64,000 bases of DNA from Mastigias papua (lineage: Eukaryota; Cnidaria; Scyphozoa; Rhizostomeae; Mastigiidae): NCBI GenBank assembly GCA_964019165.1, contig OZ025273.1, forward strand, positions 1,570,501-1,634,500. The letters are read 5' to 3'. The notes under the pieces are model-generated. The model saw nothing but the letters and a program-made list of their open reading frames with translations, was not told the origin of the DNA and did not search any database. The translations under genes were made by a program, and so were the position numbers. Numbering within the stretch: the stretch's first letter is position 1; the number at the start of each line of letters is the position of its first letter. Shown piece by piece: positions 21,437-32,610 of this stretch.

Positions 21437-23152
21437 GTAGTGAAACGTAAACGTTGCGGAGTTTCTTAATAATTTTGACAAATACGGAGTTTTACCATTT
21501 CTTGGTCAATGCGGATTTTCTTCTTTCATACATTCGCATTCTTTAATCACACACCTGGGACATCACCGTACGTCGCTTCTGTCATCACACACTTGGTCAT
21601 TCCTATTCTGTTGTTCTCAACGCAATCCCCGTCACACGATTCCTAACCCTTCCTGTACGTAATTCATGTTTATTTTGGGTTGTTCAATGTTTATGTATAT
21701 ATCACTGTTACTTGTAAAGTTCAGTCAGAGTAGAGTCAGAGTACCGTCAACAACACCGTCTCCTCTCTCTGCATCCGTGTTCTCTGCACGTTAAATAAGA
21801 TTCCACCATCACAAACATCAACAAACCAACTAGGGAAGTCACAGGACAAGCCAGGGGCGGATCCAGGGTAATGCACAAGCCTTACGTAAGGCAGTCGAAT
21901 TTCGAGAAAACTCTTCGTAAGTCCCCCAGCAGCATCGTTCAGATCTGTGTGTACCCCCGTACCTTATCTCGTCATCACTTTTGTGCTGAGTGCTGAGAAC
22001 GAATTGAGCATTCCATATTTGGCTCATCGATCGCTTATTGTGTCCTGAATTGTAGCCTGTCAGAATTCTATTGTGCTGCGATAGGAGACGATTGTAAGGC
22101 GCTCTAAAACGATTGTGATACAGTAGAATCTATTGTGCAGCATTACGAGTTTGATGTGCTGCACAAACCATTGTCGAGAATTTGAGATGCAGCACAATCA
22201 TCTGACATTTTAGATAAAAGAAAACAATCCTGAAATCAAATCACCAGTAATCCGCACTATTGTTAAGTTGTGCTGCACGATTGTCAGGTTCTGCTGCACG
22301 ATTGTTAGTTGTCGCTGCACAATTGCAATTGTTTAGTTTGTTCAGGTTCAGTGTCATTGGTAGCTGCTGCTTCAGACTCAGAGACGCTATTCAAAATTTT
22401 GAGGAGTCAGTTGACAAGTCTTCGGCCCTGCATGTCTCTAGGTACAAATGTTGTTCATTCCCTCATCGAAGACAATACCGGAAGCATATTGTCAAGGACA
22501 CTGTTCGTGGATTTCAGAACTGAGGGGCGGATCAATAATTACGTCTCGCTTTTGGAGTAGGCAGTTCTAAATGTGGCTCGTGATTCTCCGTAACTGTCTG
22601 CATTTTTTAAGCGTCAAGTGGGAAGAAAATCATTCGTCGCACTGCGGAACAAGTAACAGAACCAAGAGATTCCGTGCTGATTGGATAAATAGCACAGCCG
22701 AACAAGGACAGTACAACCTTTAAGATTGGCAGCCCGCTTTGAACGTCATGCTATCGATGACGTCGACTTTTTTGCTGAGGAAGGGGATATTTTAGAAATC
22801 GGTTATAAAAGTTGAATGCTTGTATTTATTAATATCGATAAGGAACCAGTTTGGACAAACGAATGCTATGATATATTTTTCATCCATATTAGACCTCTTT
22901 TTACCATTTCTTTGTTAGCGCTTACTGTTGTTTCGGATGATGTCTATTGTGTGTTTCAAGAGAGAACCACTGAAAGAGAAGCAAATAACGTGAACAGCTG
23001 AAATATATGCATGATACTGACAAAACTAGGCGTGGCAACTAGCCAGCTTTGAACCACGCCCTTGCCTTAAATGTTTCCTATGTTGTGCAGCAGTCAGTTT
23101 TATTCCTGGATCCGCCCCTGCAAGCCATAATGATAGGAAAACCATAGTTCCT
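21437..23152 (+). mobile_element. Unclassified dispersed repeat, copy 2, interrupted by a DNA transposon
   Basis: The same family as 14277-14721, here on the plus strand. It starts GTAGTGAAACGTAAAC at 21437, runs to 21851, is interrupted by the 21852-23120 element, and resumes to end ATAGTTCCT at 23152. Flanks are attactat (21429-21436) and ataactat (23153-23160), an 8-bp duplication with one mismatch. The shared block tcagagtagagtcagagta and the matching ends tie the two copies together. Confidence 0.7.
21852..23120. mobile_element. Non-autonomous hAT-like DNA transposon (CAGGGGCGGATCCAGG ends)
   Basis: Perfect 16-bp terminal inverted repeats CAGGGGCGGATCCAGG, flanked by caagc on both sides (5 bp, 6 if the terminus is counted one base in). 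The interior has repeated subterminal motifs of the form GTGCTGCACGATTGT between about 22070 and 22330 in both orientations. No transposase domain was recognised in any frame. These ends are commonly associated with hAT-type elements, but the duplication length does not fit hAT's usual 8 bp. Confidence 0.85.
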
Positions 23153-23350
23153 ATAACTATCTCCGTGTTCATTGGTTGATATTTGTAACTGATTTGTCGA
23201 ATATCTTCGTTTTATACTTAGTTAGTTGAGAGTTGAGTTTGAGCTGATTGGTGGAAAGATGTGAATTAGAATGAATAACATTGCATCCTCAGCTTGAGTG
23301 TGTCTCTTGTGTTGTACTGAAGTCGAACTGCTTAGATGAAGTGAGTTATA

Positions 23351-23714
23351 CTTCAACATGAGAAATTTCAGACTGGTTTGAAACTCACGCCGCCTTGAGT
23401 TCATTTCGGGTGGGCTTATTTCCTTTGTATTCACAAGAATATTTCAAATTGGCTTGAATTCGGATCACGCAACACCAACAATAATACTGCTTTTTCCAGG
23501 ATGCAGCTCAGTATTTGTTTGACAAAATCGCATTTACATGATAGTTTCACGCCGATTTGAAATTTCAGACCGGTTTGAAAAGCCGAATTGAAACTCGGCG
23601 GCGTGAGTTTTAATTGACCTTACTCATGTGAGTACTCAGAGGCATTTGACCATACAACGAACTGAACTCAGGCCGGCGTGAGTCTCAAACCGGTCTGAAA
23701 TCTCTCATGTGAAG
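23351..23714. mobile_element. 364-bp MITE with ~52-bp inverted repeats
   Basis: The left arm begins CTTCAACATGAGAAATTTCA; the right arm on the opposite strand begins CTTCACATGAGAGATTTCAG. Both continue GACYGGTTTGARACTCACGC. A further internal block (gaaatttcagaccggtttga near 23562) repeats the terminus. I could not find a convincing target duplication. Confidence 0.75.
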
Positions 23715-23755
23715 GCCCTCTAATACGTCTAGTTGGCTCAAAGAGTGGCCAATTA

Positions 23756-23843
23756 TGCTAGGCGCACACTGGAGAATTTTGCTTAAGCAATATGGCACGA
23801 GTGGCACTTTTCTTAAGCAAATTTCTCCAGTGTGCGCCTAGCA
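23756..23843. mobile_element. 88-bp PIF/Harbinger MITE with TTA duplication
   Basis: A near-complete palindrome: TGCTAGGCGCACACTGGAGA at the left and its complement ending GTGTGCGCCTAGCA at the right, flanked by TTA on both sides. The terminal 13 bases match the ends of the 1.2-kb Harbinger element at 19088-20283, so it could have been mobilised by the same transposase. Confidence 0.88.
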
Positions 23844-23900
23844 TTAGCACCTGTTCACCATTGTTTACTTGAAGAGTCCAAGTGGGAAAATGAACTCTAA

Positions 23901-24699
23901 AGCCTGGTTCACACGGTGTCAATCTGCGGCTATCGTGTCTATCTGCACCTGAAACTTTTATGTTAGACACGATAGACACCGTGTGAACATGCGGTGTTAA
24001 TAACAAAATGTCTCATAAAGTAAACAACGTGTCCAGTTGGACGGCGTCAATCTGCGCCTTTGCAGCGCTCAATATGGAAGAGATTCGTCGAAAGTATGCC
24101 GCTGCACCCCTTCTGCTGGTAATTTTATACTACAGAAGAAGAGTGGTCCAGTGGGAGAAAGTGCACACAGCAGTGGGGTAAACAGACATGTCCGAGGAGA
24201 AACCAGCGTGGGGATTTATGCAATTCTTTGCTTTATATGAGCATATCCTTCAATGTTCAGTTCCCTTGCAGCGCTTGTCCAGGCATTACTTTTATTGTGC
24301 CTATCGTTAAAGCCAGGGTCCGATTTATCGTAAAGAGCAGGATAATTGCGAACAGATTCAGAAAGATTTTCACCGAATGTTGGGCGGGTTGCAGTCACCT
24401 CATCCACTTCCACTTTCAACGAAATTTGTGATATTGGTATGTGTCATAGTGTGAAAATAGTTTACATTCCTTAAAACAAAAGAGACACAAAGGAAAGTTA
24501 GGCGCCAATTAACACCCCCGTGTCTAAATATCAAATCTTTTTCATATTTGGCCGCGTTTAGACGCCTGGATTAAAGTGTGCCAAAGTGGCATTTTGTTAT
24601 TAACACCGTATGTTCACACGGTGTCTATCGTGTTTAGCATCAAAGTTTTAGGTGCAGATAGACACGATAGCCGCAGATCGACACCGTGTGAACCAGGCT
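23901..24699 (-). mobile_element. Non-autonomous PIF/Harbinger-type element carrying a MADF exon
   Basis: Inverted repeats of about 110 bp begin AGCCTGGTTCACACGGTGTC and end with the complement GTGTGAACCAGGCT. Each is itself partly palindromic around agacacgatagacaccgtgt. TAA flanks both ends (23898-23900 and 24700-24702), the PIF/Harbinger-type 3-bp duplication. The interior holds a MADF-like DNA-binding domain on the minus strand but no recognisable DDE transposase. Confidence 0.82.
24216..24419 (-). pseudogene. MADF (Adf-1-like) DNA-binding domain fragment in a Harbinger-type element
   Basis: The minus-strand frame reads NLSESVRNYPALYDKSDPGF and NDRHNKSNAWTSAARELNI, the first half of a MADF/Myb-SANT-like domain (L...V..YP.LYD...P.F.DR..K..AW..IA.EL). 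Such domains occur in the second protein of PIF/Harbinger transposons, which helps bring the transposase to the ends. Only part of the domain is visible and no complete protein can be built. Confidence 0.75.
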
Positions 24700-24702
24700 T
24701 AA

Positions 24703-24835
24703 TGGATTAAAGTGTGCTAAAATGCCACTTTATGATTGACACGGCATGTTCACATGGTGTCTATCGTGTCTAACATCAACTTTTTAGGTGCAGATAGACA
24801 CGATAGCCGCAGATTGACACGGTGCGAACCAGGCT
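24703..24835. repeat. Duplicated right terminus of the MADF-bearing element
   Basis: About 130 bp from ggattaaagtgtgctaaaat to GAACCAGGCT repeat, with substitutions, the last 130 bp of the adjacent element (from ggattaaagtgtgccaaag near 24566 to 24699). This second copy lacks a left partner. Confidence 0.85.
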
Positions 24836-26578
24836 TACAGCTTTTGAAACCTGTCGTCACATTTCAGATAGGCAAACAACTAAAATTATCAAGTTATTGA
24901 CCATGACTGTGATCATGCTTTCCTACACTTGATTGACTTTGCGGAGTTAAAAGTGGAACTCATAAACGCATTCAGAGTCCTTTGTTTGCATGAGAAAATG
25001 CTGATACAATGTGAATGAAATAGTATGTGAACTGAGATATTTAGAAATTACTCAAGACTTGATAAATTACCGGTGAATGATAGCAGCGGCTCAGCTATTC
25101 ACAGCCAACTACTTGCAGTTCAGACATTGCCTTTCTTTGCAACAAGTTGTTTTACCCACCAGAACGAATTGGCCAATCATAATCGAGATTACGTAATGGT
25201 CATGTGACCATTGCAAGTACCTTATTCAAGAGCGATAGATATTCAATAGAGACTAAATAGGATTAATGGGTACACTAGATGTGCTAAGTGATATAGGATT
25301 GTGTATACACGTTTTTTTTAATAAGAAACCAGTTTATAAGCAACCTAGTACTAACCACGCTAAAATTGAAGAAACTTTTAGAACTACAGCGAAAGAGTTA
25401 AGAAACTTTAGAAATTTCTGTGCTATACAAAAGTTTGGGGTTTGGGAAACATATTCCCTCCACGGATTTGACAAGTGTCAACTAGAGTAAGTTGTTTGAA
25501 AAGGGTATGAGAAAGATACTTTGGTTGAGAGAAAGATATGTGCATTTTATGAAAAATTGCACATTGGAACCATTACCTGGTTTAACGCAAAAATTGAACG
25601 AATAGCGTGTCCTTTTCGAGGACAAAAGTGAAGATTACATAAAGTTTACCGAAATTGACGATGTGGACATGGGGCTGATTTTGATTTAGAACCCGCACTA
25701 ACTTCTTTTTTTTGCTATCTTGCTAATAGTTTACTATATGCACGTGTTTTTATATCGTTTTCAATGCAATGTTTTTTATTAAGTTAAGACACTCTTAGAA
25801 CTAAAATGTGGTCAAAAATTAAGAAACTTTTAGCATTAGGGCTTGAGCTAGGTTTCTTATAAAATGAAAACCGTGTAAGTGATATACAATCTTCTGGTCA
25901 CTTATGTGTTATGCTTGGTTAGGAATAGAAAATAATAGCTATAGGAATCTTGCTATTGTGCTATACATTCAATTACAATGAGAGAAACGATGGTGATAGA
26001 TGATAGAAAAGATGACAAAAACTCATACTTTGTCGAAGTTCATGCCTGACATACGATTACCAGAAACCTAGTCGAAATTTGAAATAGTAATAATCATCAT
26101 AACTTGAAATGCAATTTTAAAAATTTGACTGAGTTTTTGAAACCGGTCAACCCGTTCTAGATCCGTCCCTGCTATTAATGGGCTTAAGAAGAAAATTGAA
26201 AATTGGAGGGGAACTGACTGTAGAGGCAGATTATATAGGGTATTCGTGTCAGAATTGGGATTCTTGTAATGAGATTTTCTTTATGCATGCATAGCTTGGA
26301 ACTTCTGCTGAAACCTTTATCAACTTCAGACTTCTATACATTACGTCTTTTATGCTATCTGTTTGCCTTTTGTACTGTTATGAATTTACTTAATTAATTT
26401 GTATGTACTGTTATTGAGCTTAAAAAGTTGACATGGATTGGCTGTAGTATCTTTTCAATGAACACTGTAGCGCCAACTTTAAATAGATTGATAATTATTG
26501 TATTATTATTATGCTGTTATGCAGCTGCGCAGTGTTTTAGTCGCTAAATAACATTGATTGTAATTTTTTACGTATTAG

Positions 26579-26659
26579 CTTGACACTCATTTGGAACGTG
26601 AATGTACCGAAGTACCCGCTCCATGTCCATTTGCAAAGATAGGATGTGCTGCGACAAGG
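26579..26659 (+). CDS. TRAF-family adaptor, internal exon (last TRAF zinc finger)
   Basis: This 81-bp, 27-codon exon is bounded by a gtattag acceptor and a gtaag donor, phase 0 at both ends. It encodes LDTHLERECTEVPAPCPFAK then IGCAATR. H-x(4)-C completes the finger begun by CRDCGEEV in the 2336-2497 exon, and C-PFA-x-x-GC opens the final finger, a near-invariant feature of TRAF arrays. The next exon continues QMTKNDKRKHMESGLMNHI, giving the closing His residues. Confidence 0.88.
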
Positions 26660-27504
26660 GTAAGATCATTTTGATATCCTCCCAGCTGGTTTGTTTTCCT
26701 TTCTTCTGCTAACCTAGTGCTCTGCCTTTTCGTCCCCAATAAGGACTAAATAAGTAGGTTCATTCATGTCTGATTGTCAGATAGCAATTTGACTCTCCTT
26801 TAGTGCATGAAATTTTCGCAAGAGGAAAACTATTTAAGTTAGCACGGCATGATACTTTGTCTGCAGTTTGGCGGTCTTTGTTACCATAGAATCTGGAGTA
26901 CCTTTATTTAAACATAGCTAAGTTATCTCTTTGTCAACTTATTCGTATTTTTTGTGATGCAGGAGGAAAACAACCCCTTTTGTTTCAATTCTCAGCACTT
27001 ATGACGCAAAACGCTAGCACAAAAGGAATCATGGTGATTGGATAGTAGTCTTTTGTGAATAACATGTTTTAGGATAGTTCAAGTGGGATCGATTTTTTTG
27101 AACAAATGGGAATTTCATCCCGCGAAATATTTTTGACTTAGAGTTGTCATCACATGTGCCCAGTTCATTTCGTTTATGGAATAATCTAAAGGAAGATGCT
27201 TAAGTGGCAATCACCTATCACCTATCACCTATCACCTATGAACAATACCATAGGAGTATGGCATCCGAGCTCTTTTTCATAACTTTCTTTTATTTTTATA
27301 GGTTTAATTTGATATACATATATAGTCCTATTAGATTTTAGGTTTTATGGACAGGGCAGTGTGTAAGTCAGTTATTTTGAAATTGTACACTTTGCTGTGT
27401 ATAATGAAATTGAAATGAAATGAAATTTTTCTTCAGTAAATCATAAGTTGGTTTCTGAAAATCGTAGGATTTTGCCCAGCAACCTGAAATCATTTATTTT
27501 GCAG
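26660..27504. other. TRAF intron with a CACCTAT microsatellite and a retrotransposon tail
   Basis: It contains four tandem copies of tcaccta at 27211-27238. At about 27395-27426 there is a GAAATTGAAATGAAATGAAAT tail like those of the CR1-type relics elsewhere in the window. It ends in ttattttgcag. Confidence 0.6.
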
Positions 27505-28494
27505 CAAATGACAAAAAATGACAAACGCAAACACATGGAAAGTGGGCTCATGAATCATATTATATACCTGTTGAATTTTTCCTGGAGTCTTAGTCAGAAG
27601 ATTTCTAGTCTTCTAGAAACGGCTGGAAGTCGCAATCAAGAAGCACATGAGTCAATGGAAGTGGATTTACTTCAGGAAATGCCAACTGACTTCCAGCAAC
27701 CCACGCGACAGCATGCCCTGGCGTCTAGAAAGCGTTTGGGTAAAGTTGTCCATGATTCATCTCCTGATCAAAGGTATGCTAGTTTGCCAAGTGAGATGCC
27801 AAGTTCTAGTCGGATTGAAGGCGATTATTCCAAGGTTATAGACGATATAACAGGTAAAATAGAAGCCATTAAACTGGATTTTGAAGATAAGTTAGAAAGG
27901 TTACGGCGTAGTTTTGATGCTATGATGGATTCAGTTAAGAGGCTGGAGAGGAGAGTTACAAGCTATGAGAACGTGGAAAGGAGTATATCTCAGAACATGG
28001 CTGACCTGAGCGAAAAGTTTGACAACCTGGAGAGTGCTAACTATAGTGGTGTGTTAATATGGCCAGTAACCGGTTTCACAGCAAAACGACATGATGCAAT
28101 TGTGGGTAAGAGAAATTCCTTATATAGTCCTTATTTCTACACTGGTCCGCACGGATATAAGATGCGCCTTCGTGTATACCTTAATGGTGATGGCATGGGA
28201 AAGGGTACCCATATCAGTTTGTTTTTTGTCCTCTGCATGGGAAGTTATGACGCGTTACTGCCATGGCCATTCAGACACAAGGTGAAATTGATGATTCTAG
28301 ATCAAGATCATAACAATGATGTAGTGGAATCCTTCAAACCTGATCCTAGCAGCTCTTCTTTCCAGAAACCGAAGAAATCCATGAATATCGCATCTGGTTG
28401 TCCGTTGTTTATGCCCCTGAACCTGTTGGATAAAGATGCTTATGTACGCGATGATACCGTCTTCTTCAAGGCTGAAATTGATGCCTCTAGCTAG
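27505..28494 (+). CDS. TRAF-family adaptor, terminal exon (coiled coil and MATH/TRAF-C domain)
   Basis: This exon starts after ttttgcag and runs open to the TAG at 28492-28494, 329 residues. Residues 1-25 finish the zinc-finger array; about 35-105 are polar and probably disordered. About 108-178 form a heptad-like coiled coil (KIEAIKLDFEDKLERLRRSF), and 179-327 are a full MATH/TRAF-C domain. It includes GVLIWPV, YSPYFYTGPHGYKMRLRVYL, NGDGMGKGTHISLFFVL, DALLPWPFRHKVKLMILDQ and NIASGCPLF. These blocks are closest, by eye, to TRAF2/TRAF3-type domains, which bind receptor tails and trimerise. The visible gene totals 445 residues; the RING part is missing to the left. Confidence 0.95.
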   Translation, partial: QMTKNDKRKHMESGLMNHIIYLLNFSWSLSQKISSLLETAGSRNQEAHESMEVDLLQEMPTDFQQPTRQHALASRKRLGKVVHDSSPDQRYASLPSEMPSSSRIEGDYSKVIDDITGKIEAIKLDFEDKLERLRRSFDAMMDSVKRLERRVTSYENVERSISQNMADLSEKFDNLESANYSGVLIWPVTGFTAKRHDAIVGKRNSLYSPYFYTGPHGYKMRLRVYLNGDGMGKGTHISLFFVLCMGSYDALLPWPFRHKVKLMILDQDHNNDVVESFKPDPSSSSFQKPKKSMNIASGCPLFMPLNLLDKDAYVRDDTVFFKAEIDASS

Positions 28495-30751
28495 AGATTG
28501 ACACGAATTTCACATAAGGTGGTTCACATAAGGTGGTTTTCTTCTGCGCTATTTTGTGATGATTTTATGTTTTCTACTTCTACATGCCGTAGTTTCTTAG
28601 CTGTTTCCTTCTTCTTCTCTTTGTGATTCCATATTTTGAATGGTTTTCATGCCAGTTTCTTCCAACAGCATTGAAGGCAAATTCTAACGGTTGTCTTTTA
28701 AGAGTTTGTGGTATGTAACCGACTGTCTTTGTTGCTTCCTTATAATTTGATGGGCCGGTGACAGAATCAGGGTGACAGAATCAGCCATTGCCTACCATGC
28801 TTTGATCCATCCATCATCATTAATGTCCTTGGTTGCAATTGCGGTAGGCTTTTACATTCCCGGCCTCTACACACGCTCGAGTTTGGAGATGATGTATTTG
28901 CTTTTCATGGATCGTTAGAGACCTAGAACAGAATGCCATGAACAGGGAGAGCTCGCAGCCATGTATCATTTTCCACCTATAAATAGTTTCAATGCTGTTA
29001 TACCACTGTGGGTGCTTGTGTTTGGATTGAAATAAGGTTGCGCCTTGGGATATTACGAGATTGGATCTTTTTGAATAATTTCAGTATGCACACAAACTGC
29101 TGATGACTGGCGAATTGATACTTTATCTGATAAAAAACATTTTTCTAAAATTGTTTTGCACAAATGCATGCAAAGCATTGGGAACTTTCTCTGCATTTGC
29201 ATGGGAGATATTACCGGAGACTGATATTGCCCGCTAATATCGGAGACTGATATCACTATAACTAATTTAACGAGAATAGAGTGAATGTTAACATGGAACC
29301 TTTTTGGTCAATGTTAAAGATACGCGAATGTGGCCTCGCAATTCAATTCAATACTCATTTTCCTATAGAAACAGTGAATTTCATTCAGTTATTCCTCAAA
29401 TATAACTTGATGATGATCTTTCGATTTGCTCGCTAAATGCAAAAATTGACTACTACAAAGAATTTACCAATGCTGTGGAACCATGTTTTGAAGTTCAGAC
29501 CCTTACTGAAGTGTGAACTCGCTATTTTAAAAGGTTTTTGAGAATTGGAAGCAGTTCGCACACAGGTTCCATACTTGCAATGTAAGTTTTGACTACTGAT
29601 GAGGTATTGTTACTTGGTATTAGACATTTGGACTATTCAAGAAAAACAATACTCAATTCTTAACGTTTTTCACGTGTTCCAACATTGTTTAGCTGCATCT
29701 TTCATTTAGCTTATATATCACGTTTGTTGGCCCAGCACCGTATATAAGGCCTCATTACTGTTCCTGATGGGCGTAGCACATGCTTATATGAAAACCTTTT
29801 GACCGCTTGCAACTTGAAAATTGATTCTGGCATTACAATGAAAAATTCATAGAGTGACATTTGAGAGATTTGTGGCGTTTCGACGGGAATAGAAGACGAT
29901 TGATTTCACCGTAATAATGGATTTCACCAATTAGCAAACATCACTGGGATGGAAAAAGCAAAATGGAGTTGATGGTTAGTTTCACACCCAGTGAGTGGAG
30001 AATTGGCTATGATTGTATGTCATATTGTGATTTTGGATGCCTTTATACAAATCAGAATGCCTGGTAGTGATTGTGTTCTATGTCAAGACCAAGAACTATC
30101 CGCGGTTTATATTGTATATATATATATATATATATGTGGTTGACGTTTGTTCCGTTTTCAAGATCATGATGCACTATTTTTTTATAAGCAACTGAACTTG
30201 ATTTAAAGAGCTATTATACAACTTTACTCCTGTAAAGACATGAACATGAGCAGCTACAAAAATATTACTTAACAATAGTAGAAAACGTTTCTGTATTTAC
30301 AATCACTTTCCAACCAAAACAATTTAGATCTTTCAATATTTGCAGAAAAAGGAATCTGCGAGGACATCTTTCCCCTAAATAAGTATACAATGTATACGGA
30401 AAATATTATTTCTTTTCTGTATTTCCCCTCCTCTTCTATAACTACTGGAACTGAGTTGAAAATCAAGGAATCATTTTAATTAAGCAACTTAATATGCAGA
30501 TTTTGGCTAAAGAATAAGCAACTTAAGATCTGATCAAGTCATCAGTTTCTTATAAAAGAATCATGCATACGAAGTTTACCAGAATATTTTCAATACGTCA
30601 TCCATATAGCACGTACGCACAACAGGAGAAGTTTGTGCTAACTTGTGTGTATTTGCATTCTATGGGGGGGGGGGGGGGGCAAAGGAGTCTGTCTTCTAGG
30701 TCAAGTCAAGATATGCTCCAAAGTATGTATAATATAAATAAATTTGTGTAT
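28495..30751. other. No gene recognised
   Basis: AT-rich sequence downstream of the TRAF stop. It includes a short (TA)n run at 30113-30136 and a 16-base G homopolymer at 30664-30679. No coding or mobile-element signature was identified. Confidence 0.5.
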
Positions 30752-30962
<211 letters not shown>

Positions 30963-30963
30963 C

Positions 30964-31260
30964 ATATTTTGAGAAAAGACGGAAATGCGCAGATATATTT
31001 TTGCCATATATGTTCTAATTCAGATTTTTATTTTTTTTTGTACTTTCATACTTTTCATTACTTTTTTTATATTTTCATATTGTTAGATGTTTTTTAGTTG
31101 TCTATCTCTGTATTTTCATACATCTAGTAAATATCTAAAAATATGAAAATATAAAAAAATAGGCATGAAAATTATCAAAGTATAAAAAATATATATTCCT
31201 GAATTAGAATATATATGGGGAAAATATATTTGCGCATTTCCATGTCTTTTCTTAAAATAT
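30964..31260. mobile_element. 297-bp foldback element
   Basis: The whole interval is an imperfect palindrome. The left arm starts ATATTTTGAGAAAAGACGG and the right arm on the opposite strand starts ATATTTTAAGAAAAGACATG. Both continue ggaaatgcgc, and inner stretches (tttatattttcatat / its complement) pair as well, leaving a loop of roughly 35 bases near 31095-31130. It lies directly beside the TA microsatellite, as expected of a TA-targeting MITE. Confidence 0.8.
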
Positions 31261-32602
31261 TTACACACAGCATAGGAAGTAAGCCGAACTTCTATTTGAC
31301 ACCTAATAAATTGGCTTTATTGACTTTGCCTATTGTTTCCCTGCGCGTAAAAAGTGTCGCCGAAATAGCGCTACATCTCGAAACTTCAAGTGGGAATTTT
31401 CATAAAATAAAGTTCAGTTTAATGAAGAAGGAATTTACAAAGTTTCATGTGCGAATCTATGAATGAAATGTGATTTACTAACATGAAAGATTACACACTG
31501 AATGTGTCGTTTATGCAACAGAGTCGTAGGGAAACTTTTGGGATTACATACGTTATTAGATTAGAAAAGGTATGCATATACACCACAAGGGGAGTCTAAT
31601 TGTTGACTTTTCCGTGCGTACTTACTATATATGTGACTCGCAAGCAAGAGATGAAACATTGTTGTCTTTTAGTTGTAATGTTGTTGTGATAACGCCATGT
31701 AATGGCCTATTATATCTGGTTGTTGAACTTGCAATAGATTTGAAATAAAATTGAAGAGGGTCTTCTATGGGAGGTAATAGGCATATTACTTGTGACATGT
31801 CCCTCTTGCATACCTTTTTTTAAATCATTGTGCCATTTGATTCCCGTTTTTACTGAATTGCTTTCCTTTGGCAGGATGGGGTTGGGTACAGTACACCTTT
31901 TGTTTTCAATGAGCATATCGAGGCTATACGCGTATCGAGGTTGAAATTACTCGAGATATTCACCATATGCTGTGCAAATTTCAAGACAGCAATTGCATTA
32001 AGCATTAGCCTTGAGGCTCAGACATTGAAATAAGTAAGCAGGAGGGAAAGGATTCAATTCAAGAGACAAAAACATGTTCAAGAGACAGCATGTCTTATTC
32101 ATATGAATGTTGAATAAGTTTCTCATTGTAGCAAACGTATCGATTTCTCAAAATAAGCACACCTGAAGCAGAAGCAAATATTACTTGATTTTTGTTTTCT
32201 AAACAAGAATGTAAGATCCTTTATGATCTTATGGTCATAAAGCATAGAACACTGATCTTAGAAATGTCTACTAAGTTCTGTTTAGCCAGAATGTAATCAT
32301 CTACCCGATCTTCAGAGGTGTTTTGCAGAAAATTTGAAAACGGTGTTATTGCAGTTCAGTATTGCAGTCAACAGTAGTCACTTTAAGTATCAATAGCTGG
32401 TAAATTTCACAGTATAATATTAATTCATCGTAGTCATAGTAGCTGTGAATTTGTCTCTAGGCGTAGTTATTATTAATCATAGTCGTTTTCAAACTTTTGC
32501 CCAGATTATGGTGTGCATAAGCATTCGGGGTGCAAATAGTCATACTTAATTAGTATCTGATTGGACAAGTTTAGCTCTCTACAAAACGCTGATAATAGCA
32601 CA
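31261..32602. other. No feature recognised
   Basis: AT-rich intergenic sequence; short open frames have no recognisable domain. Confidence 0.5.
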
Positions 32603-32610
32603 CTCTAGAG

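Noticed and set aside
25266..25490. 74-codon plus-strand frame in the TRAF intron
   Set aside because: No domain, splice sites or repeat family recognised; length is expected by chance in AT-rich DNA.
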